Positions 1 through 10,452 of a stretch of DNA of 64,000 nucleotides are shown here, in pieces. Numbering within the stretch: the first letter of the stretch is position 1; every line of letters starts with the position of its first letter. The DNA comes from Oscarella lobularis. Lineage: Eukaryota > Porifera > Homoscleromorpha > Homosclerophorida > Oscarellidae. Both the position numbers and the translations under genes were made by a program. The DNA is taken from positions 1,426,001 through 1,490,000 of the forward strand of contig NC_089178.1 in assembly GCF_947507565.1 (NCBI RefSeq), read 5' to 3'. Under the pieces are notes generated by a model that saw only the letters and a list, made by a program, of their open reading frames with translations, had not been told where the DNA came from and did not search any database.

Positions 1-2059
1 CCTTCGCACGGCTTACGTCTGCGATACAGTGGATATCCGTCATCTGCGCAAATGGTTTCGGAAATGAAGTCTTTCGGAAAATTCTTCGAGCAAAAGTTAT
101 CCTTCATGCATACGCACTGGGGGTTGAGGCGCCCGCAAGGACCGTGGATCATGTTCCTCATGACAATATCGTGTAAGACGGGATTTTCTTGCTTGGACGG
201 AATTTCAGCTGAAATGACCTTGTCAATGGTGTCACCGTAGACTCGGCAACTCGATTCAAGCCAAAGAAGTATGTGGGCGTGAGGAAGTCCCCGTTTCTGC
301 CATTCGACGCAGTGGAGGTGGGCTCGAACAGGTCCGAAGATGCATTCTTTCGTCAGGTCGTCCATCATTTCTGTCAATTTCAAATGGAAGACGCGAGCGA
401 CGATGTCGGGCCGTTGGTGCGCAGCTTGACCAGGAAGAAGATGCTGTACGATCTCTGGCCAAGATGGATTGCACGTTTGTGTGATGAAGTACGTAGGCCG
501 GCCAAATTTTCGAACGTAAGCCATAGCGTCTTGAACTCTCTGATTCATGTACCGTGGTCCTCCAGTAAAGCTGCTTGGCAAAATTACTTTTTTGCCAATG
601 TTGGCGGGATCTGCATCTTGTCGGGAGAGCGCGTCTGAGAACTCGGAGTAATTCTCTGCGCGGAGTTTCTTCTGATTGTGCCGAAGAAAATTGAGGCGAT
701 CTGATTCAATTTTTACGTACATGTCGACTATAAATTGCTGCATGAGTTTTCCCCAGCGCAGTAACGTGTTAAAGTCAGGATCTGGGCGAAACATCATGAG
801 AAAAGCATAGAATTTCATTGGCGTCAATTTCTTTCCTTTAGTTGTGAGCAATTCAATACTCCAGCCGTCTTTTCCTCGTGGAAAAAGGAGAGGATATTGA
901 AGTGGATCGTAGCTTCTGTGGGTTTCTGCAATTCGTTGAAGTCCTCCTTCGCGGTGCTTTAGTACGATGTCTCGGTTTCCGTGTTTTTCGTCGAGCATCA
1001 AAACAGCAACTTCGTTAGTTTGTGGAGCATTGTATCGTCGTTCGTGTTCGCCGGTTGGTCTTTTATCTGCATCGATGACGACTTTCAAAGATTCGCTGTT
1101 TCTGGAAAGCATCTCCCTAGCAAAGTGAAAACTTCGGACGTAGGAATTCTGTGCCTGAAGCATCATTTGCAGATCGATAACAGTTGCCGGAGTGAGTCCT
1201 GGAATAGCCGCACATCGCAGACCGGCCTGGTCAGATGGGTCGTCAACAAAGTAGATTTGAGCAAATTTGTTTTGGCCGTCTTGGGAAGGTTCAAGAGATC
1301 CAATAAGGTGATACACTTGGCCTTGTATTCTGAAACAGGGGTTCCACTGGCCAAGAAACGATACTTGTTTACATCCCATTGATGTCATTTGAAAGGCCGA
1401 GTTGTAACACCGAATGTTACCGAGAAAATGCGCTGAACCTTGATGCTGTCCGAGGAGTAGAGACGCCAAAGGCTCGGGTGGTTTGGGTAAGAGAGGAATC
1501 TTCACTTTTCCTTTCTCGCAGCAAAGTCCCTCTGTTTCTCCCGGCCATTTGAGAGCTTTGCAGAATTCGCACTGAACTGTCATTGATCCTACGTTGCTAG
1601 GCAGGGGACGGTCAGTTTCATATCTGAAGATCATGAAATGTAAAATATTGTGTAAATTTGTTTCACTAACCAACCTAACCTGTACGCAGCATGGTCGTGG
1701 AGCGGTGAATTTTCTTGGGGCGGAAAACAATTCGGCGCTTGTTCATCGTCATCCACCATGTCAGGAACTGGAAAAATCCTTACAGATTCATCGTTGACGT
1801 CATTTGTCGGGTCATGCTCTGATGTGGAATTTTGTTGCAGTGATGCAATGACAAAGGAACGGTGCTCCTCAGCTTCGACAGTTTGTCCAGATCTAGAACA
1901 AAGGAAATAAGGGACACAAAACATAAGTTTCAGAATTCGCAGGTACTGGGACGTGTCAGCTAAGGGAAGCGTTCCAACGTAAATGTGGTCGTGCGTAACG
2001 TCAGCAATAGAATAGACGACTTGCTCGTTGTCGTCGTCGTCTGTTTGGACGTCAAACAA
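1..2059 (-). CDS. Helitron Rep/helicase protein, N-terminal part (leaves left edge)
   Basis: Rolling-circle replication initiator of a Helitron. After an upstream exon (about 2059-1680) a GT-AG intron of 56 nt (1679-1624) joins in frame to a long open exon running to base 1. The exon holds the Helitron_like_N domain: a CxxC start (VQCEFCKALKWPGE), PTYFITQTCNPSWPEI, and the HUH metal-binding motif GLPHAHILLW near 270-300. The tyrosine motif and the fused PIF1-type helicase expected of the family would lie beyond the edge. The reading frame is intact over about 530 codons, so this copy may be recent. An RPA-like gene lies upstream on the same strand, as in many animal Helitrons. The first-exon boundary is not certain. 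Confidence 0.85.
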
Positions 2060-2063
2060 AATT

Positions 2064-2522
2064 TTATTTTCTTCGGTTGTTGTGGAAAAACCCCTTCAAA
2101 ATTTTGGAATGAGTGTAGGTGACGTACAGTCGAAAATGTTCAAAGAACCTTCTCGATTGTTCATTGCTGTCATTTCGGGCGTAGAGATGATCGATGCGAT
2201 GATATTGCGGTGTCGCGTTATGACCTCCGCCATGATCGGTTGCAACAAACGGCTCATCAGCAGATTCGGTTCTAAAAAAAGGCTTTATTTGCACAGGTTC
2301 ATGAAGCAAACGCATGGTCTTAGGCTTTGAGTTGTTGCTTCGATGGAGAGAGAGAGCCGACGACGCTGTAGACGCTTCGCCGAGAAACGGCGCTTTCTGC
2401 GCCGTTTGGTCGGATAGCCGCGTCTGAGTCGAACGTGAGGTTCTTTCTTTCGAGTTCTTTTGCTGGTGATGCGGAGATTTAGTGGGAGATCGCTTGCGTC
2501 GCATATTTCGAAAAGATGTCAT
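2064..2522 (-). CDS. basic Ser/Lys-rich ORF, probable N-terminal exon of the Helitron protein
   Basis: An ORF of 152 aa directly upstream of the Rep exon. It starts MTSFRNMRRKRSPTKSPHHQ and is rich in Lys, Arg, Ser and Thr in its first half. Its SPTKSPH motif is shared with the start of the RPA-like protein just upstream, suggesting a common nuclear-targeting or protein-binding tail. It probably splices into the next ORF through a very short intron near 2,100-2,140, but phases do not settle the site. No catalytic domain is visible here. It could also be a separate small protein. Confidence 0.5.
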   Translation of the reverse strand: MTSFRNMRRKRSPTKSPHHQQKNSKERTSRSTQTRLSDQTAQKAPFLGEASTASSALSLHRSNNSKPKTMRLLHEPVQIKPFFRTESADEPFVATDHGGGHNATPQYHRIDHLYARNDSNEQSRRFFEHFRLYVTYTHSKILKGFFHNNRRK

Positions 2523-2794
2523 GAGAAAACCAGTCCCGGATAACAGGTTCCCGGATTTGAGTGAGCGCAGCTATTTCGAAACAGGCTACATTACGCGGTC
2601 GTTCTGACATTTATTTCAGTTAGACTGCCAACTGGCAGGAAAAGATTAGGCCCAACACGTAAATTCAAACAAAAAATGCCAAAGGGCAGAAAAAGAGGAC
2701 AGAAAAATGCAAAATAGCATAAAGTGGTAATTAGACTGCCAACGGGCAGAGGAGTCAAGCTGCTGGAACGACAGATAGCGCAGCTTTCCGTGCG
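2523..2794. other. spacer with three near-palindromic 13-14-mers
   Basis: No gene is seen between the RPA and Rep ORFs. The motif CTGCCAAC(G/T)GGCAG occurs at 2625-2638 and 2736-2749, and a related TGCCAAAGGGCAG at 2677-2689. These short near-palindromes could be hairpins or binding sites in the Helitron, but nothing shows a function. Confidence 0.4.
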
Positions 2795-3931
2795 CTATTC
2801 CACTTTTTCAGAGGAAGTTGATCCCTTCCTTTCGATTCTTCTTATGATTGAATTCTTTGAGTAGGCGTCAAACTTTTCTGCCAACACCAGTTTAACTTTC
2901 GTGACGTCAGACAGAGGACATTGAGCAATGGCGGCCAACACGTCGCCATGACCAGACAGCTCGACCATACTTCCAGACGACTGGACCGTGAACGTTGCGG
3001 TCGTGACGCTGGAGCACAGTTCCATACGGCTCAATGACTTGCAAGAATTGCATTGGCCGACTGTGGGTTGGTCTGCCAAGACGCTGACGCTCCCCTTTTT
3101 GCACTGAGGGCACCTACGCACAGCCAGAAATTCGCTGACGGTACCGATGGTCGAGTCGGCATTGCATTCCAATTCGGAATGGCCGTCTTCCGTGATGTTC
3201 CCGATGTCATCAGGAACGGCGACGATGGTTGCGCGCTTCCTCGGCGAAAAGAGGCAGAACTGCTCTTGAAAGGATTTCACGCGAAAATCTTTTAGCATAT
3301 AGCAAATGTTCGGCTTGAGTTGATCAATGAATTGCGCCCATAAATCGACTGTCGTGGTACCGGTGGCGTCTGCCACAGCCACAGTCTGCACCAGTGAGCC
3401 ACTTGACGTCGTGCGGCACGGGTCGACTCTGAGTACTCTGATCTTGATCGAGATGGGACTGTACTCTTCAACGGATGACAGTTGCGACACTGTGACAATT
3501 TTAGCAGGATCGGATGATGAAGACGATTCTTCTTCATCTTCGAAGGAAATGTCACCGAAATCCTTCGACGACTCGTCGAACGATGTAAAATTGCCGAGAA
3601 TGAGCTCTGGCGCTCCGCCGTAAGAATTGGTCTTCACTTCGCAATTTTCGACGACGACTGATTTTCCTTTGAAGGCGGAAATCGCTTCGTAAGCTGGAAC
3701 GACGTCGAGAGTACGCGGTGCAAAGGAAATGAAACGAATAGCGGAGTTGCCGTCGCTCAGCTTTCCCGAGAAGTACTTTCGCTGCGGCCCTGTTTTCACA
3801 GGAGACAGTTGAGACACGACACCGTGAACGTTTGCTCGTGAGCCGCTGCACTCGCGGGTGATTTCGGCAATCTTGTCGAAGTCCTTCGGCCGAGGACGCT
3901 TCTTGTGAGGAGATTTGGTAGGAGACGACAT
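2795..3931 (-). CDS. RPA-like single-stranded DNA-binding protein of a Helitron
   Basis: Uninterrupted 378-aa ORF starting MSSPTKSPHKKRPRPKDFD. The basic tail is followed by two OB-fold-like blocks: the first has GKLSDGNSAIRFISFAP and the second has VADATGTTTVDLWAQFID, a typical RPA1 DBD pattern. The C-terminal part carries a CxxC...CxxC zinc ribbon (RCPQCKKG then QCNSCKS), as in the DBD-C domain of RPA1. It should coat single-stranded DNA during rolling-circle transposition. It lies 5' of the Rep protein on the same strand, which marks the element as an RPA-encoding Helitron. It is shorter than cellular RPA1 (about 600 aa) and lacks an obvious RPA-N domain, so a transposon copy is more likely than a host gene. 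Confidence 0.8.
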   Translation of the reverse strand: MSSPTKSPHKKRPRPKDFDKIAEITRECSGSRANVHGVVSQLSPVKTGPQRKYFSGKLSDGNSAIRFISFAPRTLDVVPAYEAISAFKGKSVVVENCEVKTNSYGGAPELILGNFTSFDESSKDFGDISFEDEEESSSSSDPAKIVTVSQLSSVEEYSPISIKIRVLRVDPCRTTSSGSLVQTVAVADATGTTTVDLWAQFIDQLKPNICYMLKDFRVKSFQEQFCLFSPRKRATIVAVPDDIGNITEDGHSELECNADSTIGTVSEFLAVRRCPQCKKGSVSVLADQPTVGQCNSCKSLSRMELCSSVTTATFTVQSSGSMVELSGHGDVLAAIAQCPLSDVTKVKLVLAEKFDAYSKNSIIRRIERKGSTSSEKVE

Positions 3932-4476
3932 GTAGAATGAAGAGAAACGACGTGCGTGGATAAACGACTGGGGAAGAAAGTGGAGAAGAAGGTGCGCAGA
4001 TTACGGGAGCCCGTATAAGACATGGCCGAAGCGAGCGCTTACGTAGAATGGCGGGTTCCTGAAGGGGGCCTCGACGCCAGCCGAAAGTGGAAGGGTATTT
4101 ACGTACGCGCAATAAAGCGACCCTGATGTCGAGAAAGCCGTTCGAACGACTTTCGAACTTGATCGATAATGGCGACAGCTCGAAAACGGAGCCTTCCGAA
4201 AGTTTTCGGGCGAAAGCGAACGGTTAGACAGCTTCGCGGCGACGAAAGATCGCCGTGGGACGTTCAAACGAAGACCGACGACGCGGGGTTTCGGAGAACT
4301 GGGCAGGGGGTGTGCCATTAGACCAAGATGGCTGCGACCATCATCCAAGATGGCGCTGTTCAATTTGGCAAGATGGCGGATGCGCGTTTAGTGGTATAGA
4401 TGTTAGTTATATACACATACATATGTGTATATACAGTATGTGAGTAAATACATATAATTTATATTATAATCTAAAC
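3932..4476 (-). promoter_or_regulatory. 5' flank of the RPA-Helitron with a CCCGTA/TACGGG hairpin
   Basis: No gene. About 70 bp upstream of the RPA start codon is the near-perfect palindrome TTACGGGAGCCCGTATAA (4001-4018). The same stem, with slightly different loops, recurs in the Helitron-derived repeats near 16,933-16,955 and 19,790-19,812. It is probably part of the 5' subterminal region or promoter of this Helitron family. The exact 5' end (TC...) could not be fixed. 4,400-4,476 is an AT-rich stretch of alternating purine/pyrimidine. Confidence 0.4.
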
Positions 4477-5818
4477 CTAATGATTACTTACAAAGTACCT
4501 TGCTAGGGCAGCGCGAATTGAAGCAGCACCTTCCAGCCCTATCTCTCCGTTGAGCTGTCCTGCTGGCTGCACAAACGCCGTTGACTCGTCCTGCTCGCTC
4601 TGCCATGCCTCGTCCAGTCCCTCGCCGTGAATCTCACAGATATTGTGAAGTACGCAGCAGGCAGCGATGATTGACGGTGCGTTGCAGATAGCGACGTCCA
4701 TAAGTTTTTCTAAGTCGACGCCAGCGTGCCTTCAGCCTCCCAAGGCATTTTCAACGACGATTCGTGCGCTTGACAGCCGATAGCTAAATATTTTCTGAGA
4801 GTCTGACATTTCAGATCCGTGCACAAATGGTTTCATTAACCACGAAAGCAGTGGATAGGCGGAGTCACCAATTAAATATGGAGAGATTCTGCAGCCTTCA
4901 ATATCACGGGGGTCTAATTTACCCAGAATGACTCCCGCTTCAGCCAATCGATAAAGCTTTGAATTTCCAAAAACTCTTGCGTCGTGAGCACTTCCAGGCC
5001 AGCCCGTACAAATATCCCGGAAAAGATAATTATGATCAACCACCGCCTGTAGAATCATTGAGTACCACCCCTTCCGATTGTAGTAGTCCGTGTGATTCAG
5101 TGCCGGGGGTGTCACAGGAATGTGACTCCCGTCGATTGCGCCCGCACACTGAGGGACCCCGAATCGTTCCAAAATCCCCTCCATAACGTCTCGCAGTCTG
5201 CTTCCATTCGGAAAAGTAACGTACTGCCGCATAAGGACCGACACAATCGCCTTCGATGTTTCCTGGACAATAACGCATACTGTCGATCGACCAATTCCAA
5301 AAAGTTGAGCTATTGTCCGGTATTCGGCCGTCGTCGCTAAAAACCACAGCGTCACTCCAACTCTTTTTTCGACGCTAACGGAGTATTTTGCCGGCCAATT
5401 GCTCCCCTCAGCTAATTCAATTTCTGCATACAATGCAGTTTAGTATAAATCAATTTATTTTACCTGATTGCAGACGTAAAGAAAAGTCTCCCGACTCATC
5501 CTAAAATTCCGTTTCCACGCGTCTTCGTCGAATGTCTCCCAGCAGACGTAGTTCCAGAAAGAAGGTCTGGGCGGTTGAAATTTAGCCAGAAAGAGAGCTA
5601 GACCAAAAAAACACGCACCTCGGCAACGTCCATGCCCGTCTCCTTCCTAATTGCGACGAGAAGAGGGAAAGAATGTTCGCTAGTGATGCAGCGAATAGAA
5701 CGAAAGCTTGACGCTGTCTTCTTCGACGCTCTATTCGCATCGCACCTGCCGAGTCTCGTCGATTGCTTGTTGGAAAGCGCTCCGAAGCGAAGAAAGCAAA
5801 GAACGTTTGCAAATCCAT
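4477..5818 (-). pseudogene. PIF/Harbinger transposase (DDE_Tnp_4), three exons, frameshifted
   Basis: Reads MDLQTFFAFFASERFP... from 5818. Two short GT-AG introns (5618-5567, 52 nt; about 5463-5407, 57 nt) join it to FWNYVCWETFDEDAWKRNF and then to the DDE_Tnp_4 domain. Motifs: GAIDGSHIPV (first D), GWPGSAHDARVF, GDSAYPLLSWLMKPF (second D), ARIVVENALGG (catalytic E), then CVLHNICE. Right after the catalytic Glu, one indel near 4735 and a compensating one in a run of A near 4705 throw about 30 bases out of frame and create a stop, so the protein is broken there. The Myb-like partner protein of Harbinger elements was not seen and TIRs were not found. The second intron's 3' site is inferred from phase. 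Confidence 0.85.
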
Positions 5819-6125
5819 GAAGAAAAAGGCGATAGTCGCGAATGAATGAACAAATACGCGCGCTAACTGCAATTTCTTTCATGTATTTTGGTAAAACTCT
5901 ATTGCATGTTGAGTTCAAATTTCTAGTGGCTGGAGAAGGATTTTTTAGGATATCTCCAGAGTTGGGAGAATTGGATTGACTCGCAATCTTCACTTTCAAA
6001 AATGCAAAAGAAGCCATGTGTCTCAGCCGTGAAACACTTACCGGCTGGAGAATAAGCAGTAAGCATTTCTATATTTAACATTATTACCGTAACACGCTCT
6101 TTCCTTAGTAAAGTCATTCAATGAG
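5819..6125. other. spacer with no recognisable gene
   Basis: Nothing supported on either strand. It separates the Harbinger gene from the P-like remnant, and the left end of the P-like element should have been here; no partner for its right TIR (7508-7555) is seen, so the left end is probably deleted. Confidence 0.5.
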
Positions 6126-6443
6126 ATGGCAAGGGGCCTTTTTCGTATGCAAGGAGGTGAAGGCAAGTTCCTTCTGAGCGAGAGATTTAGCCAAGACAGT
6201 CTCGAAAATTACTTTGGAACAATTAGAACCAGAGGAGGCAGCAATAGTAACCCTTTCATTAAGGAAATGCTAGATCAGTCTGGGTCTGTGAGAGTGCAAA
6301 GCACTATTGCTCCTCGAACGTTCCGTGGAAACAGCAGCAGGCGTAGAGAGCTTTTCCTGACGTACCTGACTGCACACCTATTGCTAAGCGTCCTAGAAGA
6401 AAGTAGAAAGTTAATACTGCACAATAAAAATGCATGTTTCTGA
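6126..6443 (+). pseudogene. C-terminal fragment of a P-element/THAP9-like transposase
   Basis: A 105-aa ORF with the motif SERFSQDSLENYFGTIRTRG followed by SNSNPF and a VRVQ...RGNSSRRRE tail. The pattern SQD-x-LE-x-YF...RGG...NP is typical of the C-terminal part of P-element/THAP9-like transposases and of related elements common in cnidarians and sponges. The N-terminal THAP domain and catalytic core are absent, so this is a remnant. It converges on the minus-strand gene at 6304-7477, the arrangement expected if both belong to one two-gene transposon. Confidence 0.55.
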
Positions 6444-7477
6444 ATATTCCTGAACGTTTAATAGGTATTATCAAGACACAATTTATTATTGTTTTAAACA
6501 GACATCGCCTGTCTAATTGATTTTCGCAAACTCTTGGTTTTCTTTCTTTTGTAGCAGATGCTTTTTTGAAATCTTCAAGAAAAGCTGCACACAAAGAGAA
6601 ACCTCTTATCGTGAGCCAGAGGGATACGATTTCTTTCAAAAGTGCGATGCATATTCCGTCGTCGTCGATGAAAGTCGAGATAATGTCCCAGTGTCGTTTC
6701 ACTAAATCGTTCTCGCAAATGCTGCTGATAAGATTTTCTTTCGGCGAAGAGGTTACAAATACCTGACTGGAACGTGCACTTCTCGTCTCCAGTTCGAGGC
6801 AAGCAAAAAATCTGTATGCCTGATCTGAGACATGAAATAGACCTCCACGGTCAATTTTTTCCAGCCACGCTGAAGTATATTCGTGAAAAGTGTACTGATG
6901 ATCTTCACCAACTGAGATTTCGTCAGGGATTTCAAACGATTCAAGGCAAAAACCCAGGTGTCAGCTTCTTTAGAAGATTGACGCCTAAATTTATTTATTG
7001 GTTTGCGAGTCACGTATCCGGCAGCGCATCTGAAGGCATTTTCAAAGAGGATGCCTTGATTTGCCGTTGTGGAGATGAACTGCTAGCATCGAGAAAACCT
7101 GACAATCTCTTCAACGCAGTATAATCAAATATTCTCTGATTCGCAGATTCCATAAGAAGACGATCATCAACGGTAGGCTCGACGGAGGTTACCTGGAATA
7201 AGGAAGCCCATAATTCAGGGAGAATCAAAATTCGCTTCTGATAAAAGGCCTTCTGAGCGCTTTCTTCCCAATTCGAAATAGAACGGCGGCCGAGTGAAGG
7301 CGAAAAGCAGCTTTCGATCGCCGCCACGATCTCGCTACTTAGAGAGGCGGCGTTTTCGGTAAAAGAAGCGGAAAGAAATGATTCGGCGCATCGCTTCATT
7401 GTTTCGTATCTCACGCAGTTGCGGATAAGAACTTTTTCGCTCAATACGCCCTGTACAGCGGCGCGAACATCCTCCAT
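6304..7477 (-). pseudogene. second gene of a P-like transposon, unknown function, frameshifted
   Basis: Start ATG at 7477 (MEDVRAAVQGVLSEKV). The first 130 residues match a protein encoded at 44243-44578 (CFSPSLGRR... against CFPVLSSRP..., ILPELWASL against VLPQLWKSF). A frame change near 7100 leads to CAAGYVTRKPINKFRRQ, then a 38-nt GT-AG intron (6762-6725) to DGICIALLKEIVSLWLTIRG and FSLCAAFLEDFKKASATKE. The last motifs recall conserved hypothetical proteins that accompany transposases in basal animals. I do not recognise a catalytic domain. The C-terminal end is uncertain; the real stop may lie upstream of 6304. Confidence 0.5.
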
Positions 7478-7507
7478 ACGAAACGGCTTCAATCCTCTGA
7501 CCAGGAA

Positions 7508-7555
7508 AAGTCAAGTGATAAGGGGGAGTTTCACATCCCTCTCCTTCTCTATCTG
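7508..7555. repeat. right terminal inverted repeat of the P-like remnant
   Basis: Read on the minus strand it begins CAGATAGAGAAGGAGAGGGA and continues with AACTCCCCCTTATCAC. It is related to the TIR of the element at 43,443-44,666 (CATAGATATAAAAATAGAGG...AACTCCC). Both sit about 30-70 bp upstream of the homologous minus-strand ORFs, so the two loci are the same transposon family. Confidence 0.6.
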
Positions 7556-8245
7556 GCGAGAGTGTTTGTTGGACTTAGCGCGCGAGGTTTGGGGGTGCGG
7601 CGGCTCTCACTGCTCGAAGGGCCTGGGCTCACTCGTCTGCCTCATAGACAACGTGTCGACCCGAGTATCCACGTGATCGCTTCGCTAATAGAAAAGATTA
7701 CCGCCTTGGTAATTAGTTGACAAGGATTGGCTGCTGTCTTTCTCAGGATGTGACAATGTCAGTCTGTGCGTGCCTAACCCTAAGCCTCACAGAGTCCAAA
7801 TGAAAAGATTTACGTAGTGGCACATTTTATAGGTACCATATAGCTAGCTCTCTCAGGGCGTAAATCGCGGACGAGGAGAACGGTAGGCGCACCCTCTCTT
7901 CGCTAAGCTCAAAGTTCGCCATGACTTCTCCTACCGTTCTCCTCGACCGCGATTTACGCCCTGAGAGAGCTATATGGTACCTATAACGTAAATCTTTTCA
8001 TTTGAACTCTGCGAGGCTTAGGGTTAGGCACGCACAGACTGACATTGTCACATCCTGAGAAAGACAGCAGCCAATCCTTGTCAACTAATTACCAAGGCGG
8101 TAATCTTTTCTATTAGCGAAGCGATCATGTGGATACTCGGGTCGACACGTTGTCTATGACGCAGACGAGTGAGCCCAGGCCCTTCGAGCAGTGAGAGCCG
8201 CCGCGCCCCCAAACCTCGCGCGCTAAGCCAAACGAATACTCTCGC
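7556..8245. repeat. foldback element: about 310-bp imperfect palindrome
   Basis: The two arms (about 7556-7890 and 7930-8245) are reverse complements with few mismatches; outer ends are GCGAGAGTGTTTG on the left and its near complement ending CTCTCGC on the right. The loop around 7895-7930 is flanked by GAGAACGGTAGG and CCTACCGTTCTC. No protein is encoded. It lies exactly between the P-like TIR and the truncated end of the Helitron, so it may have mediated that junction. Confidence 0.85.
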
Positions 8246-8282
8246 GAACTGCTCAAAGGACCTGGCTTGCGAGGCTAGCAAC

Positions 8283-8486
8283 GGCACACTTGTGCGGGCA
8301 CGACTCGCACGTTTGCCTTTACGTTTTTTAGCAGGGGCTTTTTTAGCCGCTGTCTTAGTCACTTTGACGGTATCGTCATTGTCAACGATCATTTTTGCTG
8401 TATGTATGATCGCTATACTCCTCTTAATTACTGATTCTTCATTTTCCAGATGTTTAAAAAACTCTTTAATATCATCTGGAACAGTA
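8283..8486 (-). pseudogene. linker remnant between helicase and OTU domain of a Helitron
   Basis: Encodes DDTVPDDIKEFFKHLENE and TAAKKAPAKKRKGKRASRAR, matching the region between helicase and OTU in the copy at 28,040-28,290. Upstream, the helicase breaks off after CVPICPIER, while the other copy continues for about 125 residues before this segment. About 380 bp are therefore deleted at about 8,486, including the SQG helicase motif. Confidence 0.75.
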
Positions 8487-10452
8487 TCATCGCTCGATAG
8501 GGCATATGGGAACGCAGCGTTCTCCGCCCCATGTTGGGCCGTCGTATTTGTCCAAATATTTGAACAACGACAGCTGTTGTGCACCGGGTTGGTACAAAAT
8601 TGCCACTACGTATCCCTTCAATCCGTTGACCAAGCCCATTTCGGTCCAGAGATTCGATGAGAGCATAACACGCGCGCCTTCGCAAAGACGAACGCGTGCG
8701 TAAAGTCCGCCAGCGTCTTCTTCATTGGCATTTTTGGCCTCGGTGCAGTTGTGATCGGCGTTAATAACAGCCATCGGTTTGTTTGAATTCTTCAAGAAAT
8801 GGAAGTTGAACTCAGCTACATTCTCTCTGCACGCAAATAGCCGAACAGCATCGCGGAAAGACGTCTTTACGTCTCCCAGCTGATCGTGCCGTGCAAAGTT
8901 ACGTGACATATACAGTTGGTTCCAGTCCTCGTACGACGGGCAACCGTCACGAAGCCTTTGCAGGGAGTTGCGAAACTTTATCTGTAGCTCGTCGTTACCG
9001 CACTGGCGAATGATTTTCGTCAGCTGAACGACAACGTGAAACGTCATATACAGCTGACGGCCTTGATTTGTCGCGGATCCTTCGGTTGCCGCGCTCCGGT
9101 ACAAAGGAGAGTCACCAACCGGGGGCAACTGTCCCATGTCTCCGAAGAAAATTAGAGATATTCCACCGAACGACTCGCAAGCTCCCTGCGGTGGCGCTTG
9201 ACAGAGGCGCCGGTGGATGAGTGACAGCTGATGCCGTCCCACCATCGACATTTCGTCGATGATCAAATATAGTACGTCTTCGAACCTCTCTTGCAGTTCT
9301 CTCAGGGAAGGTCCTTCAACGTCCGAAAATGACGTCTTCTGCAAAGGAATGCGTAGAAGCGAGTGGAGCGTTTGTCCACCAATATTAAATGCTGCAACCC
9401 CAGTAGGTGCTGCAAGTATGCATTCGCTTCCGAGCATTTCCTTTATGCAATTAATTAAATATGACTTTCCGGTTCCAGCGGAACCGCAAACGATCATTCG
9501 AAGCGGCTTGCATTCGAAGCCGCTTTTTGCCAACTCGTTGCGGCTGCGACCAATGTTGTACGCTAATTTCTGATTGCCTTGAGGAAGGCTCGAATCGGCA
9601 GCCGCAACGAGGTCCTTATTAGTTGAAGTGCTTTTTTTACGCGCTTCCGTTACAAATTTTGGAGCCTCTGACAACGGTGGAAACTGTTGAAGTTTTTCCG
9701 ACCAGTTGTAGTGTGCGAGATCTCCCTGATTAAACTCGGAATCTCTTGTGTCGTCCTCGTCAAAGTCATCGGATGAATCGGGAGGACGGCACAATTTCAT
9801 CCAGTCATATTGATCTCGGATCTTTTTATTCCCAAGATCTTTCTCTTCGTCTTTCTGTGCCTTATTTTGATCTTCGTCTGTCTCTTCGAAAGGCATTTGA
9901 ATATTGACTCTTGATTCAATATCTACCATCAGTTCAATTCTATTGACCAACTTCTTGCTAGCCGTTTGAATGAACTTTTTTGAAAGCTTTTGTGGAAGGC
10001 AGGGGAATGGTTGCACCGTCTGTATCGGTAATCTCATTTTCTGCTTCCTCTTCTTAAATAGTCAGAACGTCGAGTTTACGAAAAGGTTTGAATTTCATCT
10101 ACTGATAGTAACAGTACTTTTCGTACTGTTCCTTGTTTGACTTATTGCAAAGGATTCGCGGTGCTACACAAACGACTACAGACTTGTGTCTGCGCACTGT
10201 TTTACCATTTGCGTTTATATAGTAGTCAGAGACGTAGTCCAGAAGACAAACGTCTTCCACTTCTACCGGACGTCTCATGTACTCTTCTATTACTGTTGGA
10301 AGCGTTGCAGTTCGCCCTGGCTCTGCAGCCGGATTGACTTCACGCTTATCCTCTAAAAAGAGCGTTTTGAATTCGCGAGAAGATGTCACCAGCTTTTCGC
10401 CCATAATTATATATATGGCAAGTTTTCTGTGCTGAATAGTCGCGCTCGCCAA
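8487..10452 (-). pseudogene. Helitron PIF1-type helicase domain
   Basis: Long open segment 10037-8487 with superfamily 1B helicase motifs: Walker A GSAGTGKSYLI, APTGVAAFNI, Walker B IIDEMSMVG, GDMGQLPPVGDSPLY, then LTKIIRQ. It would unwind DNA during rolling-circle transposition. The segment 10452-10099 upstream (PTVIEEYMRRPVEVEDV) is the usual linker from Rep to helicase, separated by stops. It ends at CVPICPIER through the internal deletion, so the final helicase motifs are lost and it cannot be functional. Confidence 0.85.
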
